Origin: Amycolatopsis rubida
GTDB lineage: Bacteria > Actinomycetota > Actinomycetes > Mycobacteriales > Pseudonocardiaceae
Assembly (NCBI RefSeq): GCF_900115345.1
Contig: NZ_FOWC01000005.1
Location: forward strand, 310,001-374,000
Direction: 5' to 3'
Length of the DNA stretch: 64,000 nt
In this document: one piece after another, positions 8,390 through 18,421 of the stretch
Numbering within the stretch: the stretch's first letter is position 1
Layout: each line of letters begins with the position of its first letter
Made by a program: the position numbers and the translations under genes
Notes under the pieces: generated by a model
What the model was told of the DNA's origin: nothing
Database searches by the model: none
Seen by the model: only the letters and a program-made list of their open reading frames with translations

Positions 8390-8432
8390 AGTGATTCCCT
8401 CGTTGCTGGCTGAAAAGCAGCCCGTCAGGATA

Positions 8433-9296
8433 TCAGGCAATCGGCAGCGGCAGGATGTTTCCGCTCGCCTCGCACAGCGCCGCCCGCATTTCCGCGCGGG
8501 GCGCCGGGTGCCCGGTGAAGTGCTCCGCTTGCCCGAATGCCTGGTGCAGCAACATGTCGAGCCCGGTCGCGAGCCGTCCGCCGAAGCGGTCGACCGCTTC
8601 GGCCAGCGGCGTCGGCCACGGGTGGTAGATCACGTCGAGCACGCTGCCGATCCGGGCCAGCTCCGCGAGATGCGGCACGACCGCGTCCGGCGGCACCGTG
8701 TTGACCAGCACCGCCGTAGTGTCCGCCAGCTCCGCGAAGTCCGCTTCGGACCACCGCAGCACGTCCACGTCCAGGCTCGCGCGCTTCGCCGCGTCAACAG
8801 TTTCCGCAGCCCGCACTGGCTCCCGCACCACCAAACGCACCGTCGTGACGCCCAGCGCGGCTAATCCGACCACCGCGGCCGCAGCCGTCCCGCCCGCTCC
8901 GAGCACCACCGCCTGGTCGTTCGCGGAAGGCGAGTAACCACCGGCGTATCGCAGGGCTCCGGTTACCCCGTCGACGTCCGTGCAGTCGGCGAGCCAGCCG
9001 TCCGGACGGCGCACGAGCGTGTTCGCCGCGCCGACCGCCGCCGCGCGCGGGGTGACCTCGGCGGCGTGGTCGAGCGCGGCGCGTTTGCCGGGCATGGTGA
9101 CCGAAAGGCCGACCCACTCCGGGCCGAGCCCGTCGACAAAACCAGGCAGCTCGGCGGCGTCGGTCTCGACCCGGTCGTAGGTCCAGCCGTCCAGGCCCAG
9201 CGCCGCGAACGCCGCACGGTGCAGCACCGGCGACAGCGAATGCGCCACCGGCTTGCCCAGCACCGCCGCGCGGCGCGGCCGGTCAGATGACGCCAC
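8433..9296 (-). CDS. aroE: shikimate dehydrogenase
   Basis: A 287-residue AroE that reduces 3-dehydroshikimate to shikimate in aromatic amino acid synthesis. Visible motifs are HSLSPVLH (shikimate site), the catalytic Lys in MPGKRAALDH, GAANTL, CTDVDG and the NADP-binding GAGGTAAA. The GTG at 9296 was chosen because the resulting leader ([14 protein letters not shown]) matches the short leaders of mycobacterial AroE and gives a 14-bp overlap with mltG; a TTG at 9335 is the alternative. It is the last gene of the coupled run ruvX-mltG-aroE, the same order as in Mycobacterium. Confidence 0.93.
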   Translation of the reverse strand: MASSDRPRRAAVLGKPVAHSLSPVLHRAAFAALGLDGWTYDRVETDAAELPGFVDGLGPEWVGLSVTMPGKRAALDHAAEVTPRAAAVGAANTLVRRPDGWLADCTDVDGVTGALRYAGGYSPSANDQAVVLGAGGTAAAAVVGLAALGVTTVRLVVREPVRAAETVDAAKRASLDVDVLRWSEADFAELADTTAVLVNTVPPDAVVPHLAELARIGSVLDVIYHPWPTPLAEAVDRFGGRLATGLDMLLHQAFGQAEHFTGHPAPRAEMRAALCEASGNILPLPIA

Positions 9297-11511
9297 GCTG
9301 CTCGGCCAGCTGCTTGTTGGCGATGTGCTGGTCAAACGTCGGCGCGAAGCAGGAATGCCCGTCCTTCTCGCATTTCACGAAATACACCCAGTCGCCGGGG
9401 GTCGGGCTGACCGCGGCCTTGATCGCGTCCATGCTGGGCACCGCGATCGGCGTCGGCGGGAGACCGTAGTTGGCGTAGGTGTTGTACGGTCCCGCTTTCG
9501 CCCGGTCCTCGGGTTTGGTGAGCAGCGTCGGGCGGTCCAGCACGTAGTTGACCGTGGAGTCCAGCTGCAGCCTGATCTTCTGCGAGAGCCGGTTGTAGAT
9601 CACTCGCGAAATCTTGCCGAAGTCCGGCTTGATCGCCTCGCGTTCGATGAGCGACGCGATGATCAGCGTCTCGTACGGCGATTTCCCCGGCCCGGTGTTC
9701 TGCGCGGTGAGCCCGGCCGCCTGGATCGCATCGGCCGACTGCTTCACCAGGTCGGTGATCAGCTCGGTCGCGCTCCAGCCGGGTTTCACGTCGTAGACGC
9801 CGGGCGCGATCAGGCCTTCGAGCCGTTTGTCCTTGCTCAGCGCCTTGCCCGCGTCAGCCAGCGCCCACTCCGGCGCGCCGAGCGCCTTGAGGTCGGCGTC
9901 GGCGACCGTCTTGCGCAGCTGGTCGACCGGGATGCAGGTGCTCTTGCCGCTCAAGGTCGCGCACGACGCCTTCGACATCAGGCTGTACACGCCGGGAGTG
10001 ACCTTGCCGTTGGGCTGCGTGATGTCGTCGAACTGCGTGTACGGCCGGATTTCCAGCCGCCCGACGCGCGCGGTCGGCGAGGTGATCAGGTCGACCGCCT
10101 CCTCGCCCGACATGTGCTGGCGCAGCAGGTAGTAGCCCTGCTGGATCTTGCTCAATGCGGTGTTTTCCGCGCCCGCCTTCACAAACGCCCGGGAACTCGC
10201 GACCACGCCCGCGTCGGTGAGCTTCGCGCCGATCGCGGACGTCGTGTCGCCCTGTTCGACCTGCACGAGCGCGTCGCCTTCGCCGGAACCGTCGAAGTCC
10301 GCGTAGCCGAAGATCTTCTGGTAGCCGAACCAGGCCCCGCCGCTGAGCAGCACGAGCACGAGCACCGCGGCGATCCAGCCGATCGCGCGCTTGCGCTTCT
10401 TGCGAGGCTTCTTCGCGGGCGGCTCCTCGACCGGCGGCTCGGCCCCGTCTTCGGGGTAGCCGTCCTCGTCGTAACCGTCGTAGTCCTCGTACTCGCCGTA
10501 TTCGTCGTACTCGTCCTCGAAGAGGCCGTCGATCGGCTGCTCGTCCGGGTGCTCCGGCTCGTGCGCCGCGGCGGGCACGGCGGGGATCACTTCGGTGGGC
10601 TGCTCGACCGGCTGCCGGCGCGGCGGCTGGCTGCGCGGGTCGCGCGGCATCGACGCGTCCGCGAAACGCGGGTCGCGCGGCATCGAGGACTCCGCGAACC
10701 GGGGATCCGGCGGCATGGAGCCCTCCGGCGGCGGAGCGGGAGCGCGCCGGGCCGGAGGGGGCGGCGGCATCTCCGGCGCCCGGCGACGGACAGGCGCGGC
10801 AGCTTCCGCCGGAGCGTCGGCGTCGTCCCGGCGACGGCGGCCGGACGGCGGCTCGACGTCCACGGGCGGAGGAATGTCCTCCCGACGGCGACGACGGCCG
10901 GCGGGCGGCTCGTTCGGCGGCGGCGCGTCTTCGAGACGACGACGGCCAGCCGGAGCGTCGGCCGGCGGCGCGTCCTCCCGGCGACGGCGTCGACCGGCTG
11001 GCGGCTCGACCTCCCCGGGCGGAACGTCGCCCACCGGCACGTCCTCGTCCGGAGTTATGCGGCGCGGCCGGGCTCGGGGCAGATCGTCGGCCGCGTGCGG
11101 CGGCAAGTCCCAGTTCTCCGTCGACCGCTTCGGCCGGCCCTGCGGCGCGACCGGACGGCGCCGCCGGGTCGGCGGAGTCTCAGCGGCCGGGCGCCGCGGC
11201 GGTTCGGCCGGAGGCATCGCGTCCGGTGCGGCGCGACGGGTCGGTTCGCCGGCCGGGCGAGGGGTTGCTTCGGGCGCGCGCCGGCGTCCTTCCGCCGCGG
11301 GCGGACGCTGAGGCGCGTCGCCGCGCGGACGTCGTCGTTCGCCAGGCGGCATGCCTTCCGGCGCCGCGCGGCGAGGAGGTGGTTCGTCTTCGGGCTCGCG
11401 TCGCCTGCGCCGGCCGCCCGGGGTGCCGGAACCCGCCGAGGGGTCCGGTACATCCGGGTTGTCGGGATTGCGCAGCCGACGGCGGCCGCCCGGGTCGCCG
11501 GGGTCGGTCAT
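9283..11511 (-). CDS. mltG: endolytic murein transglycosylase MltG with very long disordered N-terminus
   Basis: A 742-residue MltG/YceG protein that cuts nascent glycan strands at the membrane. The first 375 or so residues are cytosolic, Pro/Arg/Glu-rich and low in complexity. They include repeats such as [14 protein letters not shown] and SMPRDPRFA and an acidic Tyr-rich patch before the membrane segment at about 376-398. The extracellular part holds a LysM-like region and the catalytic domain with Glu623 in SLIEREAI. Typical MltG proteins are 340-450 residues. The ATG overlaps the ruvX stop (ATGA). The long tail may dock to divisome or elongasome proteins or be phosphorylated; that is inference. 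Confidence 0.93.
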   Translation of the reverse strand: MTDPGDPGGRRRLRNPDNPDVPDPSAGSGTPGGRRRRREPEDEPPPRRAAPEGMPPGERRRPRGDAPQRPPAAEGRRRAPEATPRPAGEPTRRAAPDAMPPAEPPRRPAAETPPTRRRRPVAPQGRPKRSTENWDLPPHAADDLPRARPRRITPDEDVPVGDVPPGEVEPPAGRRRRREDAPPADAPAGRRRLEDAPPPNEPPAGRRRRREDIPPPVDVEPPSGRRRRDDADAPAEAAAPVRRRAPEMPPPPPARRAPAPPPEGSMPPDPRFAESSMPRDPRFADASMPRDPRSQPPRRQPVEQPTEVIPAVPAAAHEPEHPDEQPIDGLFEDEYDEYGEYEDYDGYDEDGYPEDGAEPPVEEPPAKKPRKKRKRAIGWIAAVLVLVLLSGGAWFGYQKIFGYADFDGSGEGDALVQVEQGDTTSAIGAKLTDAGVVASSRAFVKAGAENTALSKIQQGYYLLRQHMSGEEAVDLITSPTARVGRLEIRPYTQFDDITQPNGKVTPGVYSLMSKASCATLSGKSTCIPVDQLRKTVADADLKALGAPEWALADAGKALSKDKRLEGLIAPGVYDVKPGWSATELITDLVKQSADAIQAAGLTAQNTGPGKSPYETLIIASLIEREAIKPDFGKISRVIYNRLSQKIRLQLDSTVNYVLDRPTLLTKPEDRAKAGPYNTYANYGLPPTPIAVPSMDAIKAAVSPTPGDWVYFVKCEKDGHSCFAPTFDQHIANKQLAEQRGVI

Positions 11512-12008
11512 GAGTCGCCTTTCCGGGCACGGTGCGCGGCGGCGGCGTCGAGCCAGGCTTGCAGGATCTCGACTGCCGCTGCCTGGTCCACCACGGCGCG
11601 CTGCTTGCGGCCCTTGACCCCCCGCTGGGACAGCATTCGCGACGCGGTGACCGTCGTCAACCGCTCGTCTGCCAGTCGCACGGGCACGTCCCCCACGCGC
11701 CCGGCGAGCTTTTCCGCATACGCCAGCGCTGTGTCCGCGGCCGCGCCCTGCCGGTTCGCCAGCGTCCTCGGCAAGCCCACGATCACCTCGACCACCTCGT
11801 GTTCGGTGACGAGATCGGCAAGCCGGTCCAGATCGCTGTCGTCCTTCGCATCACGGGAGAGGGTAACGAGCGGGCTCGCGAGCACGGGGGCGGGATCGCT
11901 CAGCGCGACGCCCACCCGGACAGACCCGACATCGACCGCGAGCCGCCTGCCCCGTCCCGGATCGGACTCGCCGGGCCGATCCGGGCCTCTCCGGGGGTTA
12001 GCGGCCAA
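11508..12008 (-). CDS. ruvX: RuvX/YqgF Holliday junction resolvase-like protein
   Basis: A 166-residue RNase H-fold protein. It has [17 protein letters not shown] at the start of the fold, [14 protein letters not shown] in the middle and [13 protein letters not shown] with the conserved Glu/Thr box. The family is linked to Holliday junction resolution and 16S rRNA end processing. No ATG or GTG lies before the core, so the start is probably the TTG at 12008, which overlaps the alaS stop by 11 bases. The stop overlaps the mltG start. This tight run fits a single transcript from alaS onward. Confidence 0.92.
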   Translation of the reverse strand: MAANPRRGPDRPGESDPGRGRRLAVDVGSVRVGVALSDPAPVLASPLVTLSRDAKDDSDLDRLADLVTEHEVVEVIVGLPRTLANRQGAAADTALAYAEKLAGRVGDVPVRLADERLTTVTASRMLSQRGVKGRKQRAVVDQAAAVEILQAWLDAAAAHRARKGDS

Positions 12009-14661
12009 GGTCCGCGACCGCCGCGCGCAGCGCCGTCACGGCCTGCTCCGCGCCCGCCGGGTTGCTGCCGCCGCCCTGGGCCATGTCCGGCTTGCCGCCG
12101 CCGCGTCCGCCGATCGCCTCGGCGAACGACGGCACGAGCTTGCCCGCCGCGATTCCCTTGTCGCGCGCCGCCGAGGTCGTGGCGACCACGAAGGCCACCT
12201 TCTCCCCCGAAGGCGCGAACAGCGCGACGACCCCGGCGCGGTCGCCGAGGCGGCCGCGGATGTCGGAGGCGAGCGCGCGCAGGCCGTTGCCGTCGACGTC
12301 CGGCACGACCTCGGCCACCACCGAGACGCCGGAGACGTCCTGCGCCTTCTCCGTCAGCGCGCCGGCCGAGCCGAGCACCTGCTGCGTGCGCAGCTGCTCG
12401 ATCTCCTTCTCGGCGTTCTTCAGCCGGGACAGGACGTCCTCGATCCGGCCGGGCAGTTCGTCCGAGGGCACCTTGAACGTGTTCGCCAGCTGCGAGACGA
12501 GCAGCTGCTCCTTGCGGACGTGCTTGAGCGCGTCCGGGCCGACCAGCGCCTCGACGCGGTGCACGCCGGAGCCGACCGACGCGTCCGACACCAGCTTGAC
12601 CAGGCCCAGCTGGCCGATCCGGCCGACGTGCGTGCCGCCGCACAGCTCGCGCGAGTACTCGCCCATGTCGACGACCCGGACATCGTTGCCGTACTTCTCG
12701 CCGAAGAGCGCCACCGCGCCCAGTTCGAGGGCCTTGTCCTTGGTCGTGGTGTAGCTCCGCACCTCGACGTCGGTCTGCAGGTAGTCGTTCACTTCCTGCT
12801 CGACCTCGGTGAGGATGTCGGCCGACACCGCGCCCGGAGTGGTGAAGTCGAACCGCATCCGGCCCGGCGCGTTGAGCGAACCGGCCTGCGCCGCACGCTT
12901 GCCGTACGCGCCGCGGACGGCCGCGTGCACGAGGTGCGTGGCCGAGTGCGAGCGCTCGATCGAGAGCCGCCGGTTCGCATCCACCGATCCGGTGAGCCGG
13001 GTGTCGATCCCGACCTCGCCCTGGGTGACCTCGACGCGGTGCACGAACAGGCCCGGCACGATCTTCTGCACGTCGAGCACCTTCAGCTCGACGCCGTCGC
13101 CGACCAGCACGCCGGTGTCGGCGATCTGCCCGCCGCTCTCGGCGTAGAACGGGGTGCGGTCGAGCACCAGCTCGGCTTTGCCGCCCGCGGCGACGCTGCG
13201 CACCGGCAGGCCGCCTTCGAGCAGGCCGACGACCTTCGCGTCCGCCTGGAGCTCGGTGTAGCCGAGGAACTCGGTTTCGCCGTGCTGCTCCAGCACCTTG
13301 CGGTACTCGGACAGGTCGCCGTGGCCGCTCTTGCGGGACGCCGCGTCCGCCTTGGCACGCTTGCGCTGCTCCTCCATGAGCGTGCGGAAGCCGTCCTCGT
13401 CGACGGTCAGGCCCTGTTCGGCCGCCATCTCCAGCGTCAGGTCGATCGGGAAGCCGTAGGTGTCGTGCAGCTGGAACGCCTTGTCGCCGGCGAGCACGTC
13501 GCCGCCGCCCTTCTTCGTCTCGGCCGCGGCCAGGTCGAAGATGCGCGAACCGCTGGTGAGGGTGGCGAGGAACGCCTCCTCCTCGACGCGCACGACCTCG
13601 GAGATCCGGTCGAAGCCGCTGACCAGCTCGGGATAGGTCGGGCCCATGGTCTGGCTGACGACCTTCGCGAACTCCTGCAGCACCGGCTCCTGCACGCCCA
13701 GCAGGCGGGTGGAGCGCACGATGCGGCGCAGCAGCCGGCGCAGCACGTAGCCGCGCCCGTCGTTGCCCGGAGTGACGCCGTCGCCGATCAGCAGCACGCC
13801 GGTGCGCGCGTGGTCGGCGATGACGCGGAAGCGCACGTCGTCGGCGTGGTTGGCGCCGTAGCGGCGGCCGGAGAACTCCTCGGCGCGGCCGATCACCGGG
13901 CGGACCAGGTCGGTCTCGTACACGTTCTCGACGCCCTGCAGGATCGTCGCGACGCGCTCGACGCCCATGCCGGTGTCGATGTTCTTCTTCGGCAGCTCGC
14001 CGATCGGCGGGTGGCCCAGCTTCGGGCTCTTCTCGCCGCGGACGTCCTGCATGAAGACGAGGTTCCAGATTTCGATGTAGCGGTCCTCGTCGGCGACCGG
14101 GCCGCCCTCGCGGCCGTACGCGGGGCCGCGGTCGTAGTAGATCTCCGAGCACGGGCCGCCGGGACCGGGCACGCCCATGTCCCAGTAGTTGTCCTTGCCG
14201 TCGCGGACCTGGATCCGCTCGCTGGGCAGGCCGGTGAGCTTGCGCCACAGCCCGGCCGCCTCGCTGTCCTTCTCGTAGACGGTCGCCCAGATCCGGTCCG
14301 GGTCGAGGCCGAAGCCGCCGTCGTCCTGCGACTTGGTGATCAGCTCCCAGGCGTTCTCGATCGCGCCTTCCTTGAAGTAGTCGCCGAACGAGAAGTTGCC
14401 CGCCATCTGGAAGAACGTGTTGTGCCGGGTGGTCTTGCCGACCTCGTCGATGTCCGGCGTGCGCACGCACTTCTGCACCGAGGTCGCGCGCGGGTAGGGC
14501 GGCGGGGCCTCGCCGAGGAAGTACGGTTTGAACTGGACCATGCCCGCGTTGACGAACAGCAGGTTCGGGTCGTCGAGGATCAGCGGGGCGCTCGGCACGC
14601 GCGTGTGGCCCCTGCTCTCGAAGTGGCGCAGGAAACGGTCGGTGATCTCGTGTGTGTCCAC
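11998..14661 (-). CDS. alaS: alanyl-tRNA synthetase
   Basis: An 887-residue class II synthetase of full length. The catalytic core starts at about residue 8 ([11 protein letters not shown]), with motif 2 [21 protein letters not shown] and motif 3 [12 protein letters not shown]. The editing domain carries [10 protein letters not shown] and [10 protein letters not shown], whose His and Cys residues form the zinc site that clears Ser- and Gly-tRNA. The C-terminal oligomerisation region ends in a Gly-rich [15 protein letters not shown]. The GTG at 14661 follows an AAGGACG site. Position before ruvX-mltG-aroE is conserved in mycobacteria. Confidence 0.97.
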   Translation of the reverse strand: MDTHEITDRFLRHFESRGHTRVPSAPLILDDPNLLFVNAGMVQFKPYFLGEAPPPYPRATSVQKCVRTPDIDEVGKTTRHNTFFQMAGNFSFGDYFKEGAIENAWELITKSQDDGGFGLDPDRIWATVYEKDSEAAGLWRKLTGLPSERIQVRDGKDNYWDMGVPGPGGPCSEIYYDRGPAYGREGGPVADEDRYIEIWNLVFMQDVRGEKSPKLGHPPIGELPKKNIDTGMGVERVATILQGVENVYETDLVRPVIGRAEEFSGRRYGANHADDVRFRVIADHARTGVLLIGDGVTPGNDGRGYVLRRLLRRIVRSTRLLGVQEPVLQEFAKVVSQTMGPTYPELVSGFDRISEVVRVEEEAFLATLTSGSRIFDLAAAETKKGGGDVLAGDKAFQLHDTYGFPIDLTLEMAAEQGLTVDEDGFRTLMEEQRKRAKADAASRKSGHGDLSEYRKVLEQHGETEFLGYTELQADAKVVGLLEGGLPVRSVAAGGKAELVLDRTPFYAESGGQIADTGVLVGDGVELKVLDVQKIVPGLFVHRVEVTQGEVGIDTRLTGSVDANRRLSIERSHSATHLVHAAVRGAYGKRAAQAGSLNAPGRMRFDFTTPGAVSADILTEVEQEVNDYLQTDVEVRSYTTTKDKALELGAVALFGEKYGNDVRVVDMGEYSRELCGGTHVGRIGQLGLVKLVSDASVGSGVHRVEALVGPDALKHVRKEQLLVSQLANTFKVPSDELPGRIEDVLSRLKNAEKEIEQLRTQQVLGSAGALTEKAQDVSGVSVVAEVVPDVDGNGLRALASDIRGRLGDRAGVVALFAPSGEKVAFVVATTSAARDKGIAAGKLVPSFAEAIGGRGGGKPDMAQGGGSNPAGAEQAVTALRAAVADLGR

Positions 14662-14741
14662 GGGTACGTCCTTGTGCTGAAGACCCGGCTTCGGCCGGGG
14701 AAAGGAAACGGGGGTCGGAGGCGGCGGAAGGCGCGCGGAGT

Positions 14742-15044
14742 TCAGCCCTCCGCCCGGCGAGCTCGCCGGGCGGGGCGACGTGCGGCGTGCCTGCCCGCGC
14801 CCGAAGGCGGCGCGACGGCGGCGGTCCGCTCCTCGACCATGTCGTGCAGCTCCTGTTCCCGTTCGTTCATCCCGGCGCGCACCTCGGCGCCGAACGAACC
14901 GACGGCGCCCGCGAGTTCCCGCACGGCGTCGCCCAAGTTCGATGCTAACCCGGCCGGCGTGGCCTGACGAGCGGTTTCGCTCGCCTTGCGGCTCAGCGCG
15001 ACCCCGGCGGCGACCCCGACCCCGAGCCAGAACAGCCGCTTCAC
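14742..15044 (-). CDS. small membrane-anchored hypothetical protein
   Basis: A 100-residue protein with one N-terminal membrane helix (about residues 3-20, FWLGVGVAAGVALS), a helical middle and a basic Arg/Ala-rich tail. Its GTG overlaps the stop of the DUF948 gene (GTGA). This pair upstream of alaS is a common actinobacterial arrangement, in which the small protein is usually annotated as hypothetical. A structural role at the membrane with the DUF948 protein is an inference from coupling. Confidence 0.75.
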   Translation of the reverse strand: MKRLFWLGVGVAAGVALSRKASETARQATPAGLASNLGDAVRELAGAVGSFGAEVRAGMNEREQELHDMVEERTAAVAPPSGAGRHAARRPARRARRAEG

Positions 15045-15445
15045 TTCTTCCCCCGGCGGGCCGGGCGCTGCGCCTTGGCGGCCTTCGCTTCCTGCTTCTT
15101 GCGGCGCGCGCGGATGGCCTTGCTGATCCCGTACGACAGCGCGGCGGTCTTCACCAGCGGGCCGCCGAGCGTCGCGGTGAACACCGACGAGAGCGCCGAC
15201 ACGTTGCCGCTGACCGCCTGCGCGTTCGAGGTGATCCCGTCGACCCGCTCGAGCTGCGTGTTGACGTGCGTGATCGTCTCGTTGGCCCCGATCAGGATCG
15301 GGTCGCTGTTCTCGTGCGCCTTGCGGATCGCGATGGTGGCCTCGTCCAGCGTGCGGCCGAGCTTGAGCAGCGGGATCGCCAGCAGCAAGACCAGCAGTAC
15401 GAAAGCTCCTGCGGCGATCAGCGCGGCGATCTGCCCTGCCGACAC
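15041..15445 (-). CDS. DUF948 domain membrane protein
   Basis: A 134-residue protein: N-terminal membrane helix (about residues 6-28), then a long helical region typical of DUF948, which looks like a methyl-accepting-type coiled coil, and a Lys/Arg-rich C-terminus (ARRKKQEAKAAKAQRPARRGKK region). The GTG at 15445 has a strong GAGGAGGG site. It is the first gene of a unit with the small membrane protein and probably alaS. No biochemical function is established for the family. Confidence 0.82.
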   Translation of the reverse strand: MSAGQIAALIAAGAFVLLVLLLAIPLLKLGRTLDEATIAIRKAHENSDPILIGANETITHVNTQLERVDGITSNAQAVSGNVSALSSVFTATLGGPLVKTAALSYGISKAIRARRKKQEAKAAKAQRPARRGKK

Positions 15446-15600
15446 GGGCCCTCCTCGGGTGGTGCGGGGTCTTAGGTGGTGTGAGGTTACCGCCTGCGGC
15501 GCTTCTCGGCGGGGACCCCCCGCCGCAGTGCTCACCCAGCGCAGTCGCCGTCGCGGAAAACAGTTCGCGCCAGCCGTCTCCGGGCTGGTCTCCTCGGCCG

Positions 15601-16506
15601 ATGGACTCCTCGAACGGACGCGGCCCGCTCCCCCGCGTGCTGGCCGGGCCGGGCGGCCCCGCCGCCGACGTGCTCGGCGGCCTTCCCGGCGCGGACCTGA
15701 CCACGCTGCAGCTGGAAGTAGCCCGCCGCCGAGCCGCGAAACTGCGCGGACCGGACGTCCTGCGCCGCTACCGCGAGGACCGCTTCACCACCCCCGCGCC
15801 GCTGGCATTCGATGTCCTTCGCCGAGTCGAAGACGCCCTGCTTTCCGCCGCGCCAGCGGAATTCGATCGAGTGACGCTCTCCCCGGTGACGCCGCTGGGC
15901 GCCCACTCCACAGTGGCCGGACTGGCCCAGCACCGCGTCGTCCCGACTGGACGCGGCACGGAAGTCGCCGCCGACCCGGCGAACGGCCTCGCGCTGGAAG
16001 CCGCAGTCCGCCGCACCGGTTCCACGCCGGTGCGCCTCGCCACCGTGCAACGCGTCGTCCGAGCCCAACCCCCGGCCCCCGGACTCTTCGCGCACTTCTC
16101 CCTCTTCGCCGCCATCACCGCCGGTCGCGACCGAGGCAGCCTGTCCTTCGAACGCGAACACCTGATTGAGCACGCGCGACTGCTCACCACCGCGGTGCGC
16201 GCCGCCGGCGCCCGCGCGGCAGGCTTCCAAATGACCACTTTGGACACCCGCTTCGCCGATTTCACCGCCTCGGTGCAGGAATCTTTGCCCGACGTAGCCG
16301 TCTCCGACGCGCCAGACCGCGCAGTCGGCCGCAATTACTACTCCGGCCTCTGCTTCACCGTCACCGCAGACTTCGGCAGCGGCCTGACCCCCGTCGGCGA
16401 CGGCGGCTTCACCCCCTGGACCGCACGACTGCTCGGGAACGCGAAGGAACGTCTGCTCATTTCCGGCATCGGCGTAGACCGCGTCGCGTCTTTGCTCAAC
16501 GCTTGA
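15601..16506 (+). CDS. conserved actinobacterial protein of unknown function
   Basis: A 301-residue soluble protein I cannot assign with confidence. It has an Arg-rich helix (VARRRAAKLRGPDVLRRYRED), a conserved-looking LSPVTPLGAHSTVAG and GTEVAADPANGLALEAA, then HFSLFAAITAGRDRGSLSFER. The run of a helical lead, TP-LG-HS and an acidic SFE near a Phe-rich strand loosely recalls class II synthetase-like folds such as HisRS paralogues, but I see no clear motif set. The ATG at 15601 gives a plausible N-terminus, though no good ribosome site is seen; the frame is open upstream to 15481. It overlaps the convergent dehydrogenase by 11 bases. Confidence 0.6.
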   Translation: MDSSNGRGPLPRVLAGPGGPAADVLGGLPGADLTTLQLEVARRRAAKLRGPDVLRRYREDRFTTPAPLAFDVLRRVEDALLSAAPAEFDRVTLSPVTPLGAHSTVAGLAQHRVVPTGRGTEVAADPANGLALEAAVRRTGSTPVRLATVQRVVRAQPPAPGLFAHFSLFAAITAGRDRGSLSFEREHLIEHARLLTTAVRAAGARAAGFQMTTLDTRFADFTASVQESLPDVAVSDAPDRAVGRNYYSGLCFTVTADFGSGLTPVGDGGFTPWTARLLGNAKERLLISGIGVDRVASLLNA

Positions 16507-17347
16507 CGATCCCCTCGTACACCGCCGCCATGTCGTCCTCGCCATGCCCCGCCTCGACCGCGGACTCCAGATGCGCCAACGCGGCCGCAGCCCCACCGAC
16601 GTCGATCGCGTGCCCCGCGGCCTCGACGACAAGCCGCGCGTCCTTCGCCGCGAGCGACGCCGGGAAGCTGGCCGGATACTCGCCGGACAGCATCATGGGT
16701 CCCTTCGCTCGCGCGTAAGGCACGTCGAACCCGGTGCCGCTCATGACGTCGAAGAACAACTGCGGATCCACCCCGAGCACGCGGGCCAAGGCGAGACTCT
16801 CCCCCGTACCGTTGGTGAGCGCGAGAATCCACGCGTTCATCACCAGCTTGAGCCGCGTCGCCGTACCAGGTTCGGTGCCCAGCCAGCGAGTCCGGGAACC
16901 AATCGCGTCAAACACCTCCGCCGCACCGTCGTGCACGTTGTCCGGCCCAGCCGCGAGCACCTGCAGCTGCCCCTGCTCGGCAGGCCCCTTCGTCCCCATC
17001 ACCGGACAATCAACGAACGGCACCCCCGCCACAACGGACGCCTCAGCAAGCCGATCAGCCCACTCGACCCCGACGGTACTGGTCTGCAACCAAATAGTTC
17101 CCGGTTCGAGCGAGAGCCCACGAAACACCTCGGCCACCGCCGGCCCGTCCGAGAGCATGGTGACCAGGAAGTCAGCCCCCTTCACCGCTTCGCCGGGCGC
17201 CTCGACGACGGTGACCCCTTCCGCAGCAAGCGGCTCAGCCTTGGCCCGAGTTCGGTTCCAGGCCCGCACAGTCACCCCGGCGCGAGCAAGATTGGCGGCC
17301 ATCGGACGGCCCATGATCCCGGTACCGAGAAATGCGACTGTGGTCAT
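16496..17347 (-). CDS. NAD(P)-dependent beta-hydroxyacid dehydrogenase family protein
   Basis: A 283-residue protein of the 3-hydroxyisobutyrate/tartronate-semialdehyde/GLYR1 family. The N-terminal Rossmann motif is FLGTGIMGRPMAANLA. The substrate loop reads DCPVMGTKGPAEQGQL, and the catalytic Lys sits in RLKLVMNAW. In the family this fold oxidises beta-hydroxyacids or, in imine reductases, reduces C=N bonds; which applies here is unknown. ATG17347 starts directly at the nucleotide-binding strand. The upstream side is the intergenic repeat described at 17403-17782, so its promoter must lie in or beside that element. Confidence 0.85.
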   Translation of the reverse strand: MTTVAFLGTGIMGRPMAANLARAGVTVRAWNRTRAKAEPLAAEGVTVVEAPGEAVKGADFLVTMLSDGPAVAEVFRGLSLEPGTIWLQTSTVGVEWADRLAEASVVAGVPFVDCPVMGTKGPAEQGQLQVLAAGPDNVHDGAAEVFDAIGSRTRWLGTEPGTATRLKLVMNAWILALTNGTGESLALARVLGVDPQLFFDVMSGTGFDVPYARAKGPMMLSGEYPASFPASLAAKDARLVVEAAGHAIDVGGAAAALAHLESAVEAGHGEDDMAAVYEGIVKR

Positions 17348-17402
17348 CCAGCCATCGTGCCGCCAGCCGCGCAGGTCGGCAGGCTGACCACCGCCACCGT
17401 CC

Positions 17403-17782
17403 GTGAGGGCCACCCTCATTGACTCTGATTCCCCAGGGTTCCCGTCACGACCCTCCACCGGCCCGTGAGGGTGACGGCCCCTTCACGGACCGCCCGCCCG
17501 CCGCCGGGGATGCGCCCCAATCTGGCATTGGGTGCATCCCACGCACCAAACGCCACCTTGAGGCGCAAGCCCCCACCCAAACCGCAGCCAGCGCACCCGA
17601 CGATCGAGGCACCCAGCCCCTCCCCCGCACCCCGATCCGAAGCCTCCCTGCGGTTCGGGGATGCTTGTCAAGGCATCTTTCCCGCCTTGACAAGCACCCC
17701 CGAACCGTCAGCACACTCAGGGCTTCGGGGTGCCCCACGCCAGCCCCAAAGGCGATGTCGCCCCCAGGCGACGAGCCAAACC
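17403..17782 (+). repeat. dispersed intergenic repeat, copy A
   Basis: Fills the gap between the dehydrogenase start and the broken dioxygenase-like gene. Its first module (GTGAGGGCCACCCTC then GACTCTGATTCCC) and last module (TTCGGGGTGCCCCACGC, then GCGATGTCGCCCCCAGGCG) recur at 21541-21815 (inverted) and 60123-60251. A 29-base stretch at 17405-17433 is identical to the inverted stretch 21787-21815. Between the modules this copy carries a private hairpin. No open frame in it looks coding. Confidence 0.85.
17651..17707. terminator. 24-bp hairpin inside repeat copy A
   Basis: Arms 17651-17674 (CGGTTCGGGG then ATGCTTGTCAAGGC) and 17684-17707 pair over 24 bp with a single mismatch around a nine-base loop (ATCTTTCCC). 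It lies 80 bp past the stop of the minus-strand dioxygenase-like gene, so it could end that transcript. Copies B and C of the repeat lack it. Confidence 0.6.
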
Positions 17783-17786
17783 TCAC

Positions 17787-18307
17787 TCACTCAACACCGA
17801 CCCGCTCGGCCACCAACTCCTCAAACCCAGGAAACTCCCCCGGCACCACAGCCCGCCCCGCCCCGCCCGAAGCCCCCGCGCCAGAACGCCGAACCCGAAC
17901 AGTCACATACCCCGCCTGCCCGTCGTGCCAATGCCGGACCCCAGCCGGAACCGTCAGCACATCCCCCGGCTCGCACAACACCGCGTGCACCTCGCGCCCC
18001 GCATGCAAATACCAAACCGCGGCCCCCGCACGAAGAACCGATCCTCAACCCCGCCCCCACTGCGCTCGGCCAGCGAGGGCTCCCCAGCGACGACATCCGC
18101 CGCATAATCCCCCGCCCCGCCGACCAGAGAGTCGATCAACTCCTGATACCGAGCGAGCAAGTCACCATCGGAGCCGTCGTCAACCACGGGCCACCGGGCA
18201 AACCCGGCCCCCACCCGCCCCAGTTCGGCGACAATCGCCCCGGTGTCCTCAGTCCGCAGCAGCACATGCCCAGGCCGATCATCAGGCCAGACGGTCAACA
18301 ACGTCAT
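17787..18307 (-). pseudogene. acireductone dioxygenase-like cupin, frameshifted and lacking metal ligands
   Basis: The N-terminal part (MTLLTVWPDDRPG onward) and the C-terminal part (WYLHAGREVHAVLCEPGDVLTVPAGVRHW) match the actinobacterial acireductone dioxygenase of the methionine salvage pathway but lie in two frames. Adding one G to the run of five G near 18030-18034 joins them as FFVRGAAVWYLHAG. The usual HxHxxxxE metal motif before the RFFV strand is replaced by RSGGGVE, so both His ligands are missing; the later His (RHW) remains. No other methionine-salvage gene is near. It is probably a decaying gene; a sequencing slip could explain the frameshift but not the lost ligands. Confidence 0.75.
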
Positions 18308-18421
18308 CGCCGCCCCCTCTCCTTGAACAGGAGCAACCCACCGCAGACCCGAATGTTCCCGGCTGAACACGAACCGCGAAGAAAGTGGCGGCCTTCACTC
18401 ACCCCGCGCTGGCCGGAACAC

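Noticed and set aside
9253-14967. A very long open frame on the plus strand across the aroE-mltG-ruvX-alaS block
   Set aside because: It is antisense to well-supported genes. Its composition (Arg/Ala/Leu-rich, no motif) is what high-GC antisense frames produce, and no ribosome site or family match is seen.
18305-18421. Possible small gene between the cupin pseudogene and rarA
   Set aside because: 117 bp without a start-ribosome-site pair or coding composition.
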